Assembly (NCBI GenBank): GCA_030827315.1
Contig: JAURER010000002.1
Coordinates: 85,821-149,820, forward strand
From: Gemmatimonadota bacterium
GTDB taxonomy: Bacteria > Gemmatimonadota > Gemmatimonadetes > Longimicrobiales > Gaopeijiaceae
Reading direction: 5' to 3'
Length of the DNA stretch: 64,000 nt
The notes under the pieces are model-generated. The model had not been told where the DNA came from. It saw nothing but the letters and a program-made list of their open reading frames with translations, and made no database searches. Position numbers and translations under genes: made by a program. The number at the start of each line of letters is the position of its first letter. The first letter of the stretch is position 1. Positions 48,213 to 57,512 of the stretch are shown piece by piece.

Positions 48213-49529
48213 TCAGCCCAGCCGCTCGCGGATCCAGCCGACCACGCGGTCGGTGGCCACCCGCACCTGCTCGAGCGTGTCGCGATCCCGGATCGTTACC
48301 GTCCCCTGCTCCACGCTCTCCCCGTCCACCGTGATACACCAGGGCGTCCCCACCTCGTCCTGCCGCCGGTAGCGGCGTCCGATGGCGCCGGACTGGTCGT
48401 AGAAGGAGGGGATCGCCGCCCTGCGGAGGTCGGCCTGGATCTTTTCGGCGATCTCCGGCATCCCGTCCTTCTTCACGAGCGGGAAGACCGCGGCCTTGAT
48501 GGGCGCGACCTGCGGGTTGAAGGCGAGCACGACCCGCGTCTCTCCCTCGACCTCCTCCTCACGGTAGGCGTCGGCCAGGACGACGAGGGCCGTGCGGTCC
48601 ACACCCATCGACGTCTCCACGACGTACGGCACGAAGCGCTCGTTCGTCGGCGCGTCGATGTACTCCAGGCGCTTGCCCGAGTACTCCTGGTGGCGGGCCA
48701 GGTCGTAATCGGTGCGGTTGTGGATCCCCTCGAACTCCTTCCAACCGAAGGGGAACTCGTACTCGATGTCGAAGGCCTTCTTCGCGTAGTGGGCGAGCTC
48801 GTCGGGGCCGTGCTCGTGGAAGCGGAGCTTCTCCCTGCGGATGCCGAGATCCAGGTGCCACTGCATGCGGATGCCCATCCACTCGTCGAACCACTTCTCG
48901 TCGTCACCGGGCTTCACGAAGAACTGCATCTCCGCCTGCTCGAACTCCCGCGTGCGGAAGATGAAGTTTCCGGGCGTGATCTCGTTGCGGAACGCCTTGC
49001 CGATCTGTGCGATCCCGAACGGCACCTTCTGCCGCGCGGAGCCCTGGACGTTGAGAAAGTTGACGTAGATCCCCTGCGCGGTCTCCGGGCGGATGTACAC
49101 GGTGGCCGACGAGTCCTCCACGGGCCCCATGAACGTCTTGAACATGAGGTTGAACATCCGGGCCTCGCCGAACGCGTCCTTCGTGCCGCACGTCGGGCAC
49201 TGGCCGCCTTCGACCTCGGGCATGTCGGCGCGAAAGCGGCGATGACAGTTGCCGCACTCGACGAGCGGATCGGTAAAGCCTTCCACGTGCCCGGAAGCCT
49301 CCCATACGCGGGGATGCATCAGGATGGCGGCGTCGAGCCCCTCGATGTCGTCGCGGCTGTGCACCATCGACGTCCACCAGCGGTCCTTGATGTTGCGCTT
49401 GAGCTCGACGCCGAGAGGGCCATAGTCCCACACCGAGCCCGTGCCGCCGTAGATCTCCGACGACTGGAAGACGAAGCCCCGGCGCTTGGCGAGGGAGACG
49501 AGCTTGTCCATCAGGTCCGAACCGGACAT
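48213..49529 (-). CDS. glyS: Glycyl-tRNA synthetase, alpha2 type
   Basis: Class II aminoacyl-tRNA synthetase charging tRNA-Gly. The 438-residue protein shows the class II motifs: motif 1 area VWDYGPLGVELKRN, motif 2 AFRNEITPGNFIFRTREFEQAEMQFF and the C-terminal motif 3 segment VVETSMGVDRTALVVLADAY. The anticodon-binding domain follows (about 340-438; VAPIKAAVFPLVKKDGM). A CGNC/CPTC zinc-knuckle-like segment near 95-120 is present. It belongs to the single-chain, archaeal/eukaryote-like GlyRS rather than the alpha2beta2 enzyme. ATG 49529 has AAGG seven bases upstream. Confidence 0.96.
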   Translation of the reverse strand: MSGSDLMDKLVSLAKRRGFVFQSSEIYGGTGSVWDYGPLGVELKRNIKDRWWTSMVHSRDDIEGLDAAILMHPRVWEASGHVEGFTDPLVECGNCHRRFRADMPEVEGGQCPTCGTKDAFGEARMFNLMFKTFMGPVEDSSATVYIRPETAQGIYVNFLNVQGSARQKVPFGIAQIGKAFRNEITPGNFIFRTREFEQAEMQFFVKPGDDEKWFDEWMGIRMQWHLDLGIRREKLRFHEHGPDELAHYAKKAFDIEYEFPFGWKEFEGIHNRTDYDLARHQEYSGKRLEYIDAPTNERFVPYVVETSMGVDRTALVVLADAYREEEVEGETRVVLAFNPQVAPIKAAVFPLVKKDGMPEIAEKIQADLRRAAIPSFYDQSGAIGRRYRRQDEVGTPWCITVDGESVEQGTVTIRDRDTLEQVRVATDRVVGWIRERLG

Positions 49530-49722
49530 GAAAAGCCTTGCGATATAAGGAGATTTCCGGGGGCACCTCAGGCGCGAAAGCTACCCGAGCCCGAAAGGGG
49601 GATCAACGCCCGTTCCGCGCAGCCATGGCGCGAACGTCGCGGGGGTGTCAGGGTAGTACCTTCGACGTTTCGCGCCGCTCGGCGGCCGGACTGACGCCAG
49701 AAACCCGTACGGATCCCCTCGC

Positions 49723-50313
49723 ATGATCACGTTCACCGACCGCGCCCGCGATATGGTCGTCTCCTTCATCGGAGGGGACTCCGCCGATCAGTCGCTGCGC
49801 ATCAGCGTATCGGGCCCTCGCACGGCCCCCGCATTCGACCTCACGCTCGTCGGCCCGCAGGAGCGGTCGGGTGACGAGCGGGAGGTGGACGCGGGGGGCT
49901 TCACCGTCTTCGTCCGGGAGGAAGACGCCGAGCTTCTCGAAGGCGCCACGGTCGACTATGTCGAGCGCGTCAACGAAAGCGGCTTCGAGGTCCGTCCCGC
50001 GGCCGGTGCCGTTCCCGAGCGCTCGGGCGCACGCGCGAGGGGCGAGCCCACGGGTGAGATCGCGGACCGCGTCCGCGAAGTACTCGACACGCAGGTCAAT
50101 CCGGCCATCGCCGCCCACGGCGGCATGATCTCCCTCGTGGACGTCGAGAACCACGACATCTACGTGGAGATGAGCGGCGGGTGCCAGGGATGCGCGCTCT
50201 CGCGGATGACGCTGCGGCAGGGCGTGGAGCGGATGCTCCGCGAAGCGGTGCCCGAGCTGACCGCCGTCCATGACGTGACCGACCACGCGTCAGGCGAAAA
50301 CCCCTACCTCTGA
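49723..50313 (+). CDS. nfuA: Fe-S cluster assembly/delivery protein NfuA
   Basis: A 196-residue iron-sulfur carrier. The N-terminal domain is a degenerate A-type (IscA-like) fold: residues 1-95, LTLVGPQERSGDEREVDAGG, GATVDYVERVNESGFEV. It lacks the A-type cysteines, as in NfuA. The C-terminal NifU domain (about 110-196) carries the cluster-binding CxxC, Cys154 and Cys157 in SGGCQGCALS. It delivers [4Fe-4S] clusters to targets such as the radical SAM protein or endonuclease III in this window. ATG 49723 diverges from glyS across a 193-base gap. Confidence 0.9.
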   Translation: MITFTDRARDMVVSFIGGDSADQSLRISVSGPRTAPAFDLTLVGPQERSGDEREVDAGGFTVFVREEDAELLEGATVDYVERVNESGFEVRPAAGAVPERSGARARGEPTGEIADRVREVLDTQVNPAIAAHGGMISLVDVENHDIYVEMSGGCQGCALSRMTLRQGVERMLREAVPELTAVHDVTDHASGENPYL

Positions 50314-50357
50314 GCCCGACCGAAAATGGAACCGGGGTAGCGACCTCGATCCGTCGC

Positions 50358-51209
50358 GTGCGAGCGGTGGCCTTCGCATGCGCCGTCCTCGCAGCGGCCC
50401 TGCCGGATCGCGGCGCCGAAGCACAGGTCTGCGCCCAACCGTGCGTGGGATCTCCCCGGGGGGCCATCATCGCAGCCGGGGGTGGCAGGCTCTCCTCCTC
50501 GATCTACGAGCGCTTCCTCGAACTCGCCGGTGGGCCGGACGCCCGCATCGTTCTCATCCCCACTGCGGGCTACGAGTACGGCACGCACGACGGCTGGACC
50601 GCCATCGAGGAGCTCCGGCGCGCGGGCGCGCAGAAGCTGGAGATCCTCCACACCCGCAGCACGTCGGTCGCCGACCTTGAGGCGTTCGCGGCGCCGCTCG
50701 AGCAGGCGACGGGAGTCTGGTTCTCCGGTGGACACCAGTGGCGACTCGTGGACGTGTATCTCGACACGAGGACCCACCGCAAGCTCGAGGAGCTCCTGGC
50801 GCGCGGCGGTGTCATCGGGGGCAACTCCGCCGGGGCCTCGGCGCTGGCCTCCTTCCTCGTCCGGCGAGGCGAGTACAATGGCGACCTCGTCACCGCGACG
50901 CCGCCTCGGGGCTTCGGGTTTCTGCGGAACGTCGCCCTCGACCAGCACCTCCTCGAACGTGGCCGCGAGAACGAGATGTTCGAGGTCGTGAAGAGACAGC
51001 CGCAGCTCCTCGGCATCGGGCTCAACGAGGGCTCCGCCATCGTCGTAACCGGCGATCTGGCGCGTGTGATGGGCGGGCGCGTGGCGATCTACGACGTAAC
51101 CGACCCTCTGTCGCTCATCCCCCTGCGCTGGCTCGGCCCGGGCGACGCGTACGACCTCGGCGCACGACGGATCATCCTGTCCGAAGCGGGCGGCAACCGC
51201 CCGCGCTGA
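50358..51209 (+). CDS. Cyanophycinase-like S51 peptidase, secreted
   Basis: A 283-residue serine hydrolase with a signal peptide (FACAVLAAALPDRGAEAQ). Motifs of cyanophycinase/peptidase E are present: AAGGGRLSSSIYERF, GVWFSGGHQWRL and the nucleophile elbow GGNSAGASAL (Ser157). Family members cleave aspartyl bonds or Asp-Arg side chains of cyanophycin. With a signal peptide it probably works outside the cytoplasm on dipeptides. GTG 50358 starts 44 bases after nfuA on the same strand, but a functional link to nfuA is unlikely. Confidence 0.85.
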   Translation: MRAVAFACAVLAAALPDRGAEAQVCAQPCVGSPRGAIIAAGGGRLSSSIYERFLELAGGPDARIVLIPTAGYEYGTHDGWTAIEELRRAGAQKLEILHTRSTSVADLEAFAAPLEQATGVWFSGGHQWRLVDVYLDTRTHRKLEELLARGGVIGGNSAGASALASFLVRRGEYNGDLVTATPPRGFGFLRNVALDQHLLERGRENEMFEVVKRQPQLLGIGLNEGSAIVVTGDLARVMGGRVAIYDVTDPLSLIPLRWLGPGDAYDLGARRIILSEAGGNRPR

Positions 51210-51234
51210 CCGCGTCCAAGCGCGCGCACCGGCT

Positions 51235-52848
51235 CTAGCGGACGCCGCTCTCCTGTACCATCTGAAGGAGGTGGCCCTGAAGCCCCTGCGCGGTGACCTG
51301 GTCCCTGTAGCGGAGCGCCACGAGCGCATCCGTGACGGAGCCCAGGAGGTCCTCCAGCGCCGCACGGACCTGTTCGCTCGCCGGTCGGATCTCCATGACC
51401 GGATCCGTCGTCATCGATGTGGCCGGGATGTGTTCGAGGTTGGCTTCGTTGGCCGCGAGGAAGTCGTGCAGGCGCGTAGCCGCGTCGACCAGCGCGTCCA
51501 TGCGCGCGTAGGCCGCACCCCGGTCCGCCGCGGCAGCCACGAAACCGGAATCGGCCCGCTCGCGCAGGGCGTCGGCGTCGACCAGGCCTCGTGCGGTCGC
51601 CTCGGCCGCGAACGCCGCGTCGAACACCGAGACGTCGATGACCCTCACCGCGTCCAGCCAGTCGCCCATCCCGTTCCAGAAGTCGGCTGCCCCGGGATAC
51701 GCGCTCGCGTTGCCGAGGTAGACCCCCGCGAGCCAGTCACGCGGGGGCACCTCCACCCCGCCACCGGACGCCCAGCCGGCGTGCGCATCCGCGAAGGCAC
51801 GGGCGAACGCACCGGCGGCCACGCTGCGCATCTCGGGCATCAGGGCATCGTCGAGGGGCGGGAGGAACACCGCAGGCTCCCCGGCACTGCCCGAACCGCC
51901 CAGACGCTCGCTGAGCAGGGGCCAGGCCATATACCCCCCCACGGCAAGGGCGACACCCACCGCGACCGCCGTGAGCGGACCGGCCAGCGACCGCTGACGC
52001 CGTAGCTTCGGCGGCGACGGTCGGCTCTTCCGGGCGCGATGCTCCTCGGGCTCGTTCGAGGCGGGCGTGCCGGACTCGGACGACAGATCGAGCGCATCGC
52101 CATCCGACTCGGAAGTCTCGGGTTCCATCCACGCGGGAGGTGCCTCGGGCGTGAATGCCGACATCGGCGTCTCGAGGTCGAGCCCGTCCGTCGAATCCGT
52201 GCCGAACCCATCGGCGTCGAACTCCATCGCGGTTTCGAAACCGGAGCCCGGGCTCATCGCCCCGTCGTCCGGGGGGTCGAAGGACGCCTCGAGTTCCAGG
52301 CCTCCCTCCAGACCTCCGAAGTCGAAGGCGGGTGCAAGAGGTTCGTCATCGTCTGGGGCGGAAGCGTCGCCCAGCCCGGCGACGTCGATCGGCGTCGCAC
52401 CCCCGCCCCCGGCCCCCGCGAGCGGAGGCGCCAGTTCGAGTCCGCCCAGGCCGAGCCCGTTGTCGTCCGGGCTCTCCTCGACCGACGCCGTGTCGGCCAG
52501 CGCGAGCCCAAAGTCGCCGTCTGCTTCCGTCGCCTCGCGAACCTCGGGCTTCGCCGGCACGAGTTCGAAGTCCACGACCAGGTTCGCCGCATCGCCGTCC
52601 TCCGGCCCGGACTCGGCCGCGGGCTGAGGCGCGACCGGCGGGGGCGCGACGAAGCCCTCATCCGAACCGGAGGACCGAGACAGCGTGTGGAAGATCTCGT
52701 GCGTGTGGGCCGGTCCCCACTGGTCGGCCTGCGCGTCGTAGAGCTGGGTCTCTTCGGTGATCGCCCCGAGTTCGATGCGCAGCGCGAGTGCGTCCACGCT
52801 CGGGATCGGGATTTCCTTGCCGTTGGAATCGATGTACGCGAATCGCAT
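51235..52848 (-). CDS. GYF_2-domain protein with acidic linker and one transmembrane helix
   Basis: A 537-residue protein. Residues 1-65 look like a GYF_2 domain (FAYIDSNGKEIPIPSVDALALRIELG, TQLYDAQADQWGPA). Residues about 65-285 are a long, strongly acidic, low-complexity linker rich in Asp, Glu, Gly and Pro. A basic patch (RARKSRPSPPKLRRQRS) leads into one membrane helix (AVAVGVALAVGGYMAWPLL). A 200-residue helical domain follows outside the cytoplasm. GYF_2 domains bind proline-rich peptides or serve in regulation. ATG 52848 is chosen because it starts the domain; an upstream ATG at 52878 adds ten residues. Function unknown. Confidence 0.7.
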   Translation of the reverse strand: MRFAYIDSNGKEIPIPSVDALALRIELGAITEETQLYDAQADQWGPAHTHEIFHTLSRSSGSDEGFVAPPPVAPQPAAESGPEDGDAANLVVDFELVPAKPEVREATEADGDFGLALADTASVEESPDDNGLGLGGLELAPPLAGAGGGGATPIDVAGLGDASAPDDDEPLAPAFDFGGLEGGLELEASFDPPDDGAMSPGSGFETAMEFDADGFGTDSTDGLDLETPMSAFTPEAPPAWMEPETSESDGDALDLSSESGTPASNEPEEHRARKSRPSPPKLRRQRSLAGPLTAVAVGVALAVGGYMAWPLLSERLGGSGSAGEPAVFLPPLDDALMPEMRSVAAGAFARAFADAHAGWASGGGVEVPPRDWLAGVYLGNASAYPGAADFWNGMGDWLDAVRVIDVSVFDAAFAAEATARGLVDADALRERADSGFVAAAADRGAAYARMDALVDAATRLHDFLAANEANLEHIPATSMTTDPVMEIRPASEQVRAALEDLLGSVTDALVALRYRDQVTAQGLQGHLLQMVQESGVR

Positions 52849-52943
52849 GGGCGGGCGAGTGAAGAGTAGCGGCCCCACGGACCGACGGGACTCCGGTCAA
52901 CCCAAGTCTAAACCGCGACCGCCGTGTCTGCGAGGGGAACGAA

Positions 52944-52978
52944 CGAGCCCCCCGGGCCGCGAGGGCCCGGGGGGCTCG
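52944..52978 (-). terminator. Terminator-like hairpin after the amidohydrolase operon
   Basis: CGAGCCCCCCGGGCC (52944-52958) pairs perfectly with GGCCCGGGGGGCTCG (52964-52978): 15 base pairs with a five-base loop. On the minus strand it follows the stop at 53001 by about 22 bases and is followed by TTCGTTCC. A strong stem with a weak T-run; it separates the amidohydrolase unit from the GYF_2 gene. Confidence 0.72.
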
Positions 52979-53000
52979 ATGCTCGAGAGCCGTGACCTTC

Positions 53001-54329
53001 CTACATCACGACGCGCAGGTACTGCATGACCTTCGTCATGTACTTCTCGAAGAAGAACTTCTGAATGTCCATCATGTCGAGCTCGCGGCCCTGGATGTAC
53101 GCCTGCTCGATGTCACTGGTCATGTCGAGAGGCGTCCCCGTCGTGATGAGGAACGTGGCCTGCTTTCCAGGCTCGAGCGAGCCGACCCGGTCGTCGACGC
53201 CCATGAACTCCGCGGCATTGATGGTGACGGCCTTCAGCGCTTCGTCCTCCGGAAGCCCGAACGCGACGGCGACCCCGGCCTCCCAGGGGAGCCGGTTGGT
53301 GTAGAGCGACCCGGCACCACCCGAAATCGCGAACCGGACGCCCGCCTCGTGCAGCCGGGCGGGCATGGAGTACGCCCCGTCGTAGCCCTCGTAGTCCCGA
53401 TCCGGGGCGGCCATCGTGGAGGTCAGGATGACGGGGACATCGTGCGCGACCAGTCGGTCGGCGACGTGGATGGCGTCCCGCCCACCGCGAATCACCAGGC
53501 GCAGGTTCTCCTCGAGCGCCCAGGTGACGGCGTCGTTGATCTGAGCCGCGCCGTCGGCGGACACGACCACCGGAACCGCCCGGTCGAAGACCGGAATCAT
53601 CGCGAGGTACCGTGAATCGGTCCGTACCTCCTCGCCTGCGACGACCGCGTCACGATAGGCGCGGGCCTCCCCGAAGAAGGCCTTGAGCTGCTGGACCTGC
53701 TCCTCGTACGACGGCGGCCTTTCCCTCTGTCCGCCGAACCCTCCGAATCCACGGAAGCGACGCGGATTCGGGTCGGGCCAGTTCACGTTGAGCGCAGCCG
53801 CGGACTCCATCGACATCTCCTCCCAGCTCCACCCCTCGAGGCTGAGCGCAGAGGACATGCCCGACACGAGTCCGCCCCCGGGCGTACTGAACGCCACCAG
53901 CACGCCGGCCGAACGAGACGTGCCGATGTGACGGCTTTCCGCGTTCACCGCCACGTCCGCATGGACGTTCGGGTTGAAGTCACCGAGCTCGTTGACGTCG
54001 TTCGACACGTCGACCGAGCCGATCTCGCTCAGACCCACGGTACTGTAGGCATCGATCAGGCCCGGGTAGATGTGCTTGCCGGTCCCGTCGACCACCCTTG
54101 TCCCCGCAGGGATCTCGAGGTCGGCACCGATCGCGGTGATCAGGCCGTCGTCGAACAGGATGGTTCCGTTCTCGATCACACCGTTCGTGACCGTGTGGAT
54201 GGTCGCGCCCCGGATCGCGACGGGCACGCTCTGCGGCGGCACCGTCATGCGCACCTGTGCGTGCAGGCCCGCGGGCGCGATGGTGGCCGCCATCACGGCG
54301 ACCTTCAGCGCATTCTTGATGATCATCAT
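53001..54329 (-). CDS. Amidohydrolase-family protein with degenerate metal site
   Basis: A 442-residue secreted member of the amidohydrolase superfamily: signal peptide (LKVAVMAATIAPAGLHAQ), beta-sandwich start (IRGATIHTVTNGVIENGTI), TIM barrel and a C-terminal sandwich segment (GSLEPGKQATFLITTGTPL). The usual HxH after GLID is replaced by AYS, and the later positions VRFAISGG and VILTSTM lack the expected His/Asp. So it is probably catalytically inactive or metal-free. ATG 54329 follows the stop of the double amidohydrolase gene by two bases, with GGGAG upstream. It may form a heteromer with that protein. Confidence 0.82.
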   Translation of the reverse strand: MMIIKNALKVAVMAATIAPAGLHAQVRMTVPPQSVPVAIRGATIHTVTNGVIENGTILFDDGLITAIGADLEIPAGTRVVDGTGKHIYPGLIDAYSTVGLSEIGSVDVSNDVNELGDFNPNVHADVAVNAESRHIGTSRSAGVLVAFSTPGGGLVSGMSSALSLEGWSWEEMSMESAAALNVNWPDPNPRRFRGFGGFGGQRERPPSYEEQVQQLKAFFGEARAYRDAVVAGEEVRTDSRYLAMIPVFDRAVPVVVSADGAAQINDAVTWALEENLRLVIRGGRDAIHVADRLVAHDVPVILTSTMAAPDRDYEGYDGAYSMPARLHEAGVRFAISGGAGSLYTNRLPWEAGVAVAFGLPEDEALKAVTINAAEFMGVDDRVGSLEPGKQATFLITTGTPLDMTSDIEQAYIQGRELDMMDIQKFFFEKYMTKVMQYLRVVM

Positions 54330-54331
54330 GG

Positions 54332-57300
54332 TCACTCGCTCCCGTTCCGGTCTGCACTCCGTCCACGGCCGCCCGCTGCCAGCACCGCCTGAATCAGGCG
54401 GGCCCGCTCGTCGCGTATCTGCTCCCGGAGCGCAGCATCGTCGTCCAGGGAGAAGTAGCGTCGCCCGTCCACCCAGGTCTGTTCGGCCCGGGTAAACTGC
54501 GAGAGCGGGTTTCCGCTCCACACCACGAAGTCGCCGTCCTTTCCGGGCTCCAGCGAGCCGACCTTGTCGTCGATCGCGATCGCCTGGGCCGACTGGTTCG
54601 TCACGGTGGAGAGCGCCTGCTCTTCGGTGAGTCCCGTGCGGAGCAGCTTGCCCGCCTCCCAGTTCATGCGCGACGCGATCTCGCTGTCGTCGGAGTGAAG
54701 AGATGTGACGACGCCCGCCTCCATCAGGATGCGCGCGTTGTACACGGTCGCGTCGTACGCCTCCAGCTTGAACCCGCCCCAGTCGCTCCACACCACCGCG
54801 GCCACGCCGGACTGCGCCAGCTCCGGAGCGATCTTGTAAGCCTCCACTCCGTGCTGGAGCGTCTGGACCCGGAAGCCGAACTCTTCGGCGAGCCTGACGA
54901 GGGCCAGGAACTCGTCGGCACGATACCCGTGCGAGGAGATCAGCAGCTCCTGATTGAGGATATCGAGCAGCGCCTCCATGCGAAGGTCCCGACGCGGCGG
55001 GATGCCTTCCTGGTTCGCCTCCCACCTCTGCCAGTCGCGCTCGTAGTCACGAGCGGCGAGGAAGTGGTCGCGGATGATCTCCTGCGTTCCCATCCGGGTG
55101 TCAGGGTACCGGTTTTCGCGGCGCTTCGGGTTCTCGCCGAGCGCGAACTTGACCGTGCGCGGGGCCCCCTCGAGCCGGAGATCGTCCGGAAGCGCGCCCC
55201 AGCGCATCTTCACGGTCACGTTTTCGCCGCCGATCGGATTGGCCGAACCGTGCTTCACGTGCGCGGTCGTCAGGCCGCCGGCCAGCTGACGGTACATCGA
55301 GATGTTGTTGTGCGTGAGCACGTCACCCATCTGCACCTCGGGCACGATAGCGAAGCCGCTCTCGTTGACGCCGCTGACCCCCGAATGGATGTGCGGATCG
55401 ATGAGGCCAGGCGTCACGTGCTTGCCCGTTCCGTCGATCTCGACCGCACCGCGCGGCGCGTTCAGGTCGACGCCGACCTCGGCCACCTTGCCCTCCCGGA
55501 TCAGGAGATCGGCGTTCTCCAGGCGGCCCTGCGGACCCTGCGTCCAGACCGTCGCGTTACGCACGACCACGGCGCTCGGCTGCTCCGGCAGACTGCTACG
55601 CCCGTAGTCCATCATCGGGCGGATGAACGGGAGGTCGAGATCCGGCACGTTCATCGCCACGGTGCCGCGGGTCGGACCCTCGTAGGGCTCCGTCCGCGTC
55701 CCGCTGAACGACGGGTCCGCGCCATTCGGCAGCGACGTCCAGCCGAAGAATTCCTCTCCCCGGATCGAGCCCGCGAGGAGGGCGAACCCTTCGTAGCCGA
55801 GCTCTTCGGTGTCGAAGCGAACCTCGAGACGCCCCGTTTCGGCCACGACGGTCGCCGAGGCGAGGTTCACCCGAGCCCCCGCGCCACCGGCCTCCGCGAT
55901 CTCGATGGAGCCACTCAGGCGGTTGAGCGGTCCCTCGAGGCGAAGCTCGGCCTCGAAGCCCCAGTCGTCGCGGGAAGCGATTCGCCAGGTGCCGCGCGGA
56001 TCGATCTGCGGCGCGCGGGTCACTCCGTAGACCCGGCCCTGTACCCATACGTCGCGCACGGTGGCGTCTTCGGTGAAGAGGTCGCCCTCCGAAACCACGA
56101 GGTTCGCCACCTTGCCCGCCGCGATCGTCCCGTGCGTCCGGGAAAGGCCCAGCCACTCCGCAGGCGTCGTCGTCAGCGCGGCCAGTGCGTCGGTCGGAGT
56201 CAGTCCACGCGCCACCGCCGTGCGGAGATTCGGAAGGAAGTCATCGAGAGACGCCAGCCCGTCGGCCGTGATCGCGAATCGGACACCCGCGTCGGCCAGC
56301 TTCGCCGCGTTGGTGGGCGCCAGGTACCAGTGGCGCAGTTCGGCCAGCGTCACGTTCAGCGCCGCTTCCGGATCGCTCACGTCGGGCGCATCCGGGAAGT
56401 TCAGCGGAACGATCAGCGGATCGGAGCGCCCACGAAGCACGTCCACGATCCGGTACTCCTGCCCGCTTCCGCGAAACCAGGGGTCGATCCCGTAGTCGGC
56501 GGCCATCCGGTACGCGCGAAGATACTCTTCCTCGCTCTGCGTCTCGAACACCACTGCCTGGCGACCCTGGACGACGTCCTCGAGCGCCTCGAGGGCCTCG
56601 CTCGTCTCGGGCGGAAGGAATGCCCGTCCGCTCGACTCGTACGCGCCCCAGGCCCGGATGTACCAGTCGGCATCCATGAAAGTCTGCTTCATGAGCGCCG
56701 TGGTACCCATCGGAGAGTTGGGATACGACCCGCCGAGCTGGAACGAGCGCTCGAAGCCGACCGACTGCAGGAGGTCCGGACGGAGGACCCGGTCACGCAC
56801 GCCGGCATCGCCCAGGTTGACCACCGACGCGGTACCGCGGAAGATCCCCTGCCGGGGCACCGCCAGCGCCGTTCCGAAACCCTGCGAGCGCAGCGACCTG
56901 CGCCGGGTCTCGTCGTCCTGGAGGTTCGACGTGGTGCTGAACCAGGCCCGTACCTGAGGGTTCCAGTGCGTCGGCCCGACGTCACCGCCCTCCGGCACCG
57001 CGTCCATGCCCAGGTTGCCGTGGGCGTCGATGAACCCGGGATAGACCGTATGCCCGGCGAGGTCCCACACCCGGGCTCCGGCCGGCGCGCGCCCACCCCG
57101 AGTGACCTCCTGGATGAGGCCGTCGCGAATCACGATCGTCGCATTGTCGAGAACCTGTCCCGGCGCCGTCACCACGCGGGCGCCGACCAGGGCATGGTAC
57201 CCCGTCCCGTTGTCCCGCATGCCCTCAACGGGCTGGGTGCGGGTGGCCTGCTGGGCCTGAGCGGCGCCGGTGAGCATGGCGCCGACCACGAGCCCCGAGA

Positions 57301-57376
57301 GGATCGTCCTCGCGGCGAACGCAAGCGGCGCGCTCGGGCCCTTGCCGACGGCCGGGAGGTGAAGCCGTGAAGTCAT
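54332..57376 (-). CDS. Tandem (double) amidohydrolase, first copy degenerate
   Basis: A 1014-residue secreted protein with two amidohydrolase domains in tandem. A signal peptide (TILSGLVVGAMLTGAAQAQ) precedes domain 1 (about 60-510). There the metal motif is HGN (GFIDAHGNLGM) and later ligands look absent, so it is probably inactive. Domain 2 (about 640-1000) keeps HIH (GLIDPHIHSG), a lone His (SSHGY), His in TLQHGVEAY and Asp in SLHSDDSE, consistent with an active binuclear or mononuclear site. The nearest known relatives are imidazolonepropionase-like amidohydrolases; substrate unknown. ATG 57376 is chosen because it precedes the signal peptide. Confidence 0.87.
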   Translation of the reverse strand: MTSRLHLPAVGKGPSAPLAFAARTILSGLVVGAMLTGAAQAQQATRTQPVEGMRDNGTGYHALVGARVVTAPGQVLDNATIVIRDGLIQEVTRGGRAPAGARVWDLAGHTVYPGFIDAHGNLGMDAVPEGGDVGPTHWNPQVRAWFSTTSNLQDDETRRRSLRSQGFGTALAVPRQGIFRGTASVVNLGDAGVRDRVLRPDLLQSVGFERSFQLGGSYPNSPMGTTALMKQTFMDADWYIRAWGAYESSGRAFLPPETSEALEALEDVVQGRQAVVFETQSEEEYLRAYRMAADYGIDPWFRGSGQEYRIVDVLRGRSDPLIVPLNFPDAPDVSDPEAALNVTLAELRHWYLAPTNAAKLADAGVRFAITADGLASLDDFLPNLRTAVARGLTPTDALAALTTTPAEWLGLSRTHGTIAAGKVANLVVSEGDLFTEDATVRDVWVQGRVYGVTRAPQIDPRGTWRIASRDDWGFEAELRLEGPLNRLSGSIEIAEAGGAGARVNLASATVVAETGRLEVRFDTEELGYEGFALLAGSIRGEEFFGWTSLPNGADPSFSGTRTEPYEGPTRGTVAMNVPDLDLPFIRPMMDYGRSSLPEQPSAVVVRNATVWTQGPQGRLENADLLIREGKVAEVGVDLNAPRGAVEIDGTGKHVTPGLIDPHIHSGVSGVNESGFAIVPEVQMGDVLTHNNISMYRQLAGGLTTAHVKHGSANPIGGENVTVKMRWGALPDDLRLEGAPRTVKFALGENPKRRENRYPDTRMGTQEIIRDHFLAARDYERDWQRWEANQEGIPPRRDLRMEALLDILNQELLISSHGYRADEFLALVRLAEEFGFRVQTLQHGVEAYKIAPELAQSGVAAVVWSDWGGFKLEAYDATVYNARILMEAGVVTSLHSDDSEIASRMNWEAGKLLRTGLTEEQALSTVTNQSAQAIAIDDKVGSLEPGKDGDFVVWSGNPLSQFTRAEQTWVDGRRYFSLDDDAALREQIRDERARLIQAVLAAGGRGRSADRNGSE

Positions 57377-57512
57377 CCCAAGAACCTCCAGTGAGTTGAG
57401 TCTCCCCGACGGGTCCCGGCCAGAACGACCGGCTCCCGACGGGGGGAGAACAATACGGGTGGTCGCCGCGAACGACCAGCGGTCGCGCGTGCCCCCGGGT
57501 ACCATGGACAGA

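Noticed and set aside
54695..57370. Plus-strand frame of about 890 codons opposite the tandem amidohydrolase.
   Set aside because: Antisense shadow of a gene with clear domains; composition is dominated by Arg/Val/Asp as expected for such shadows.
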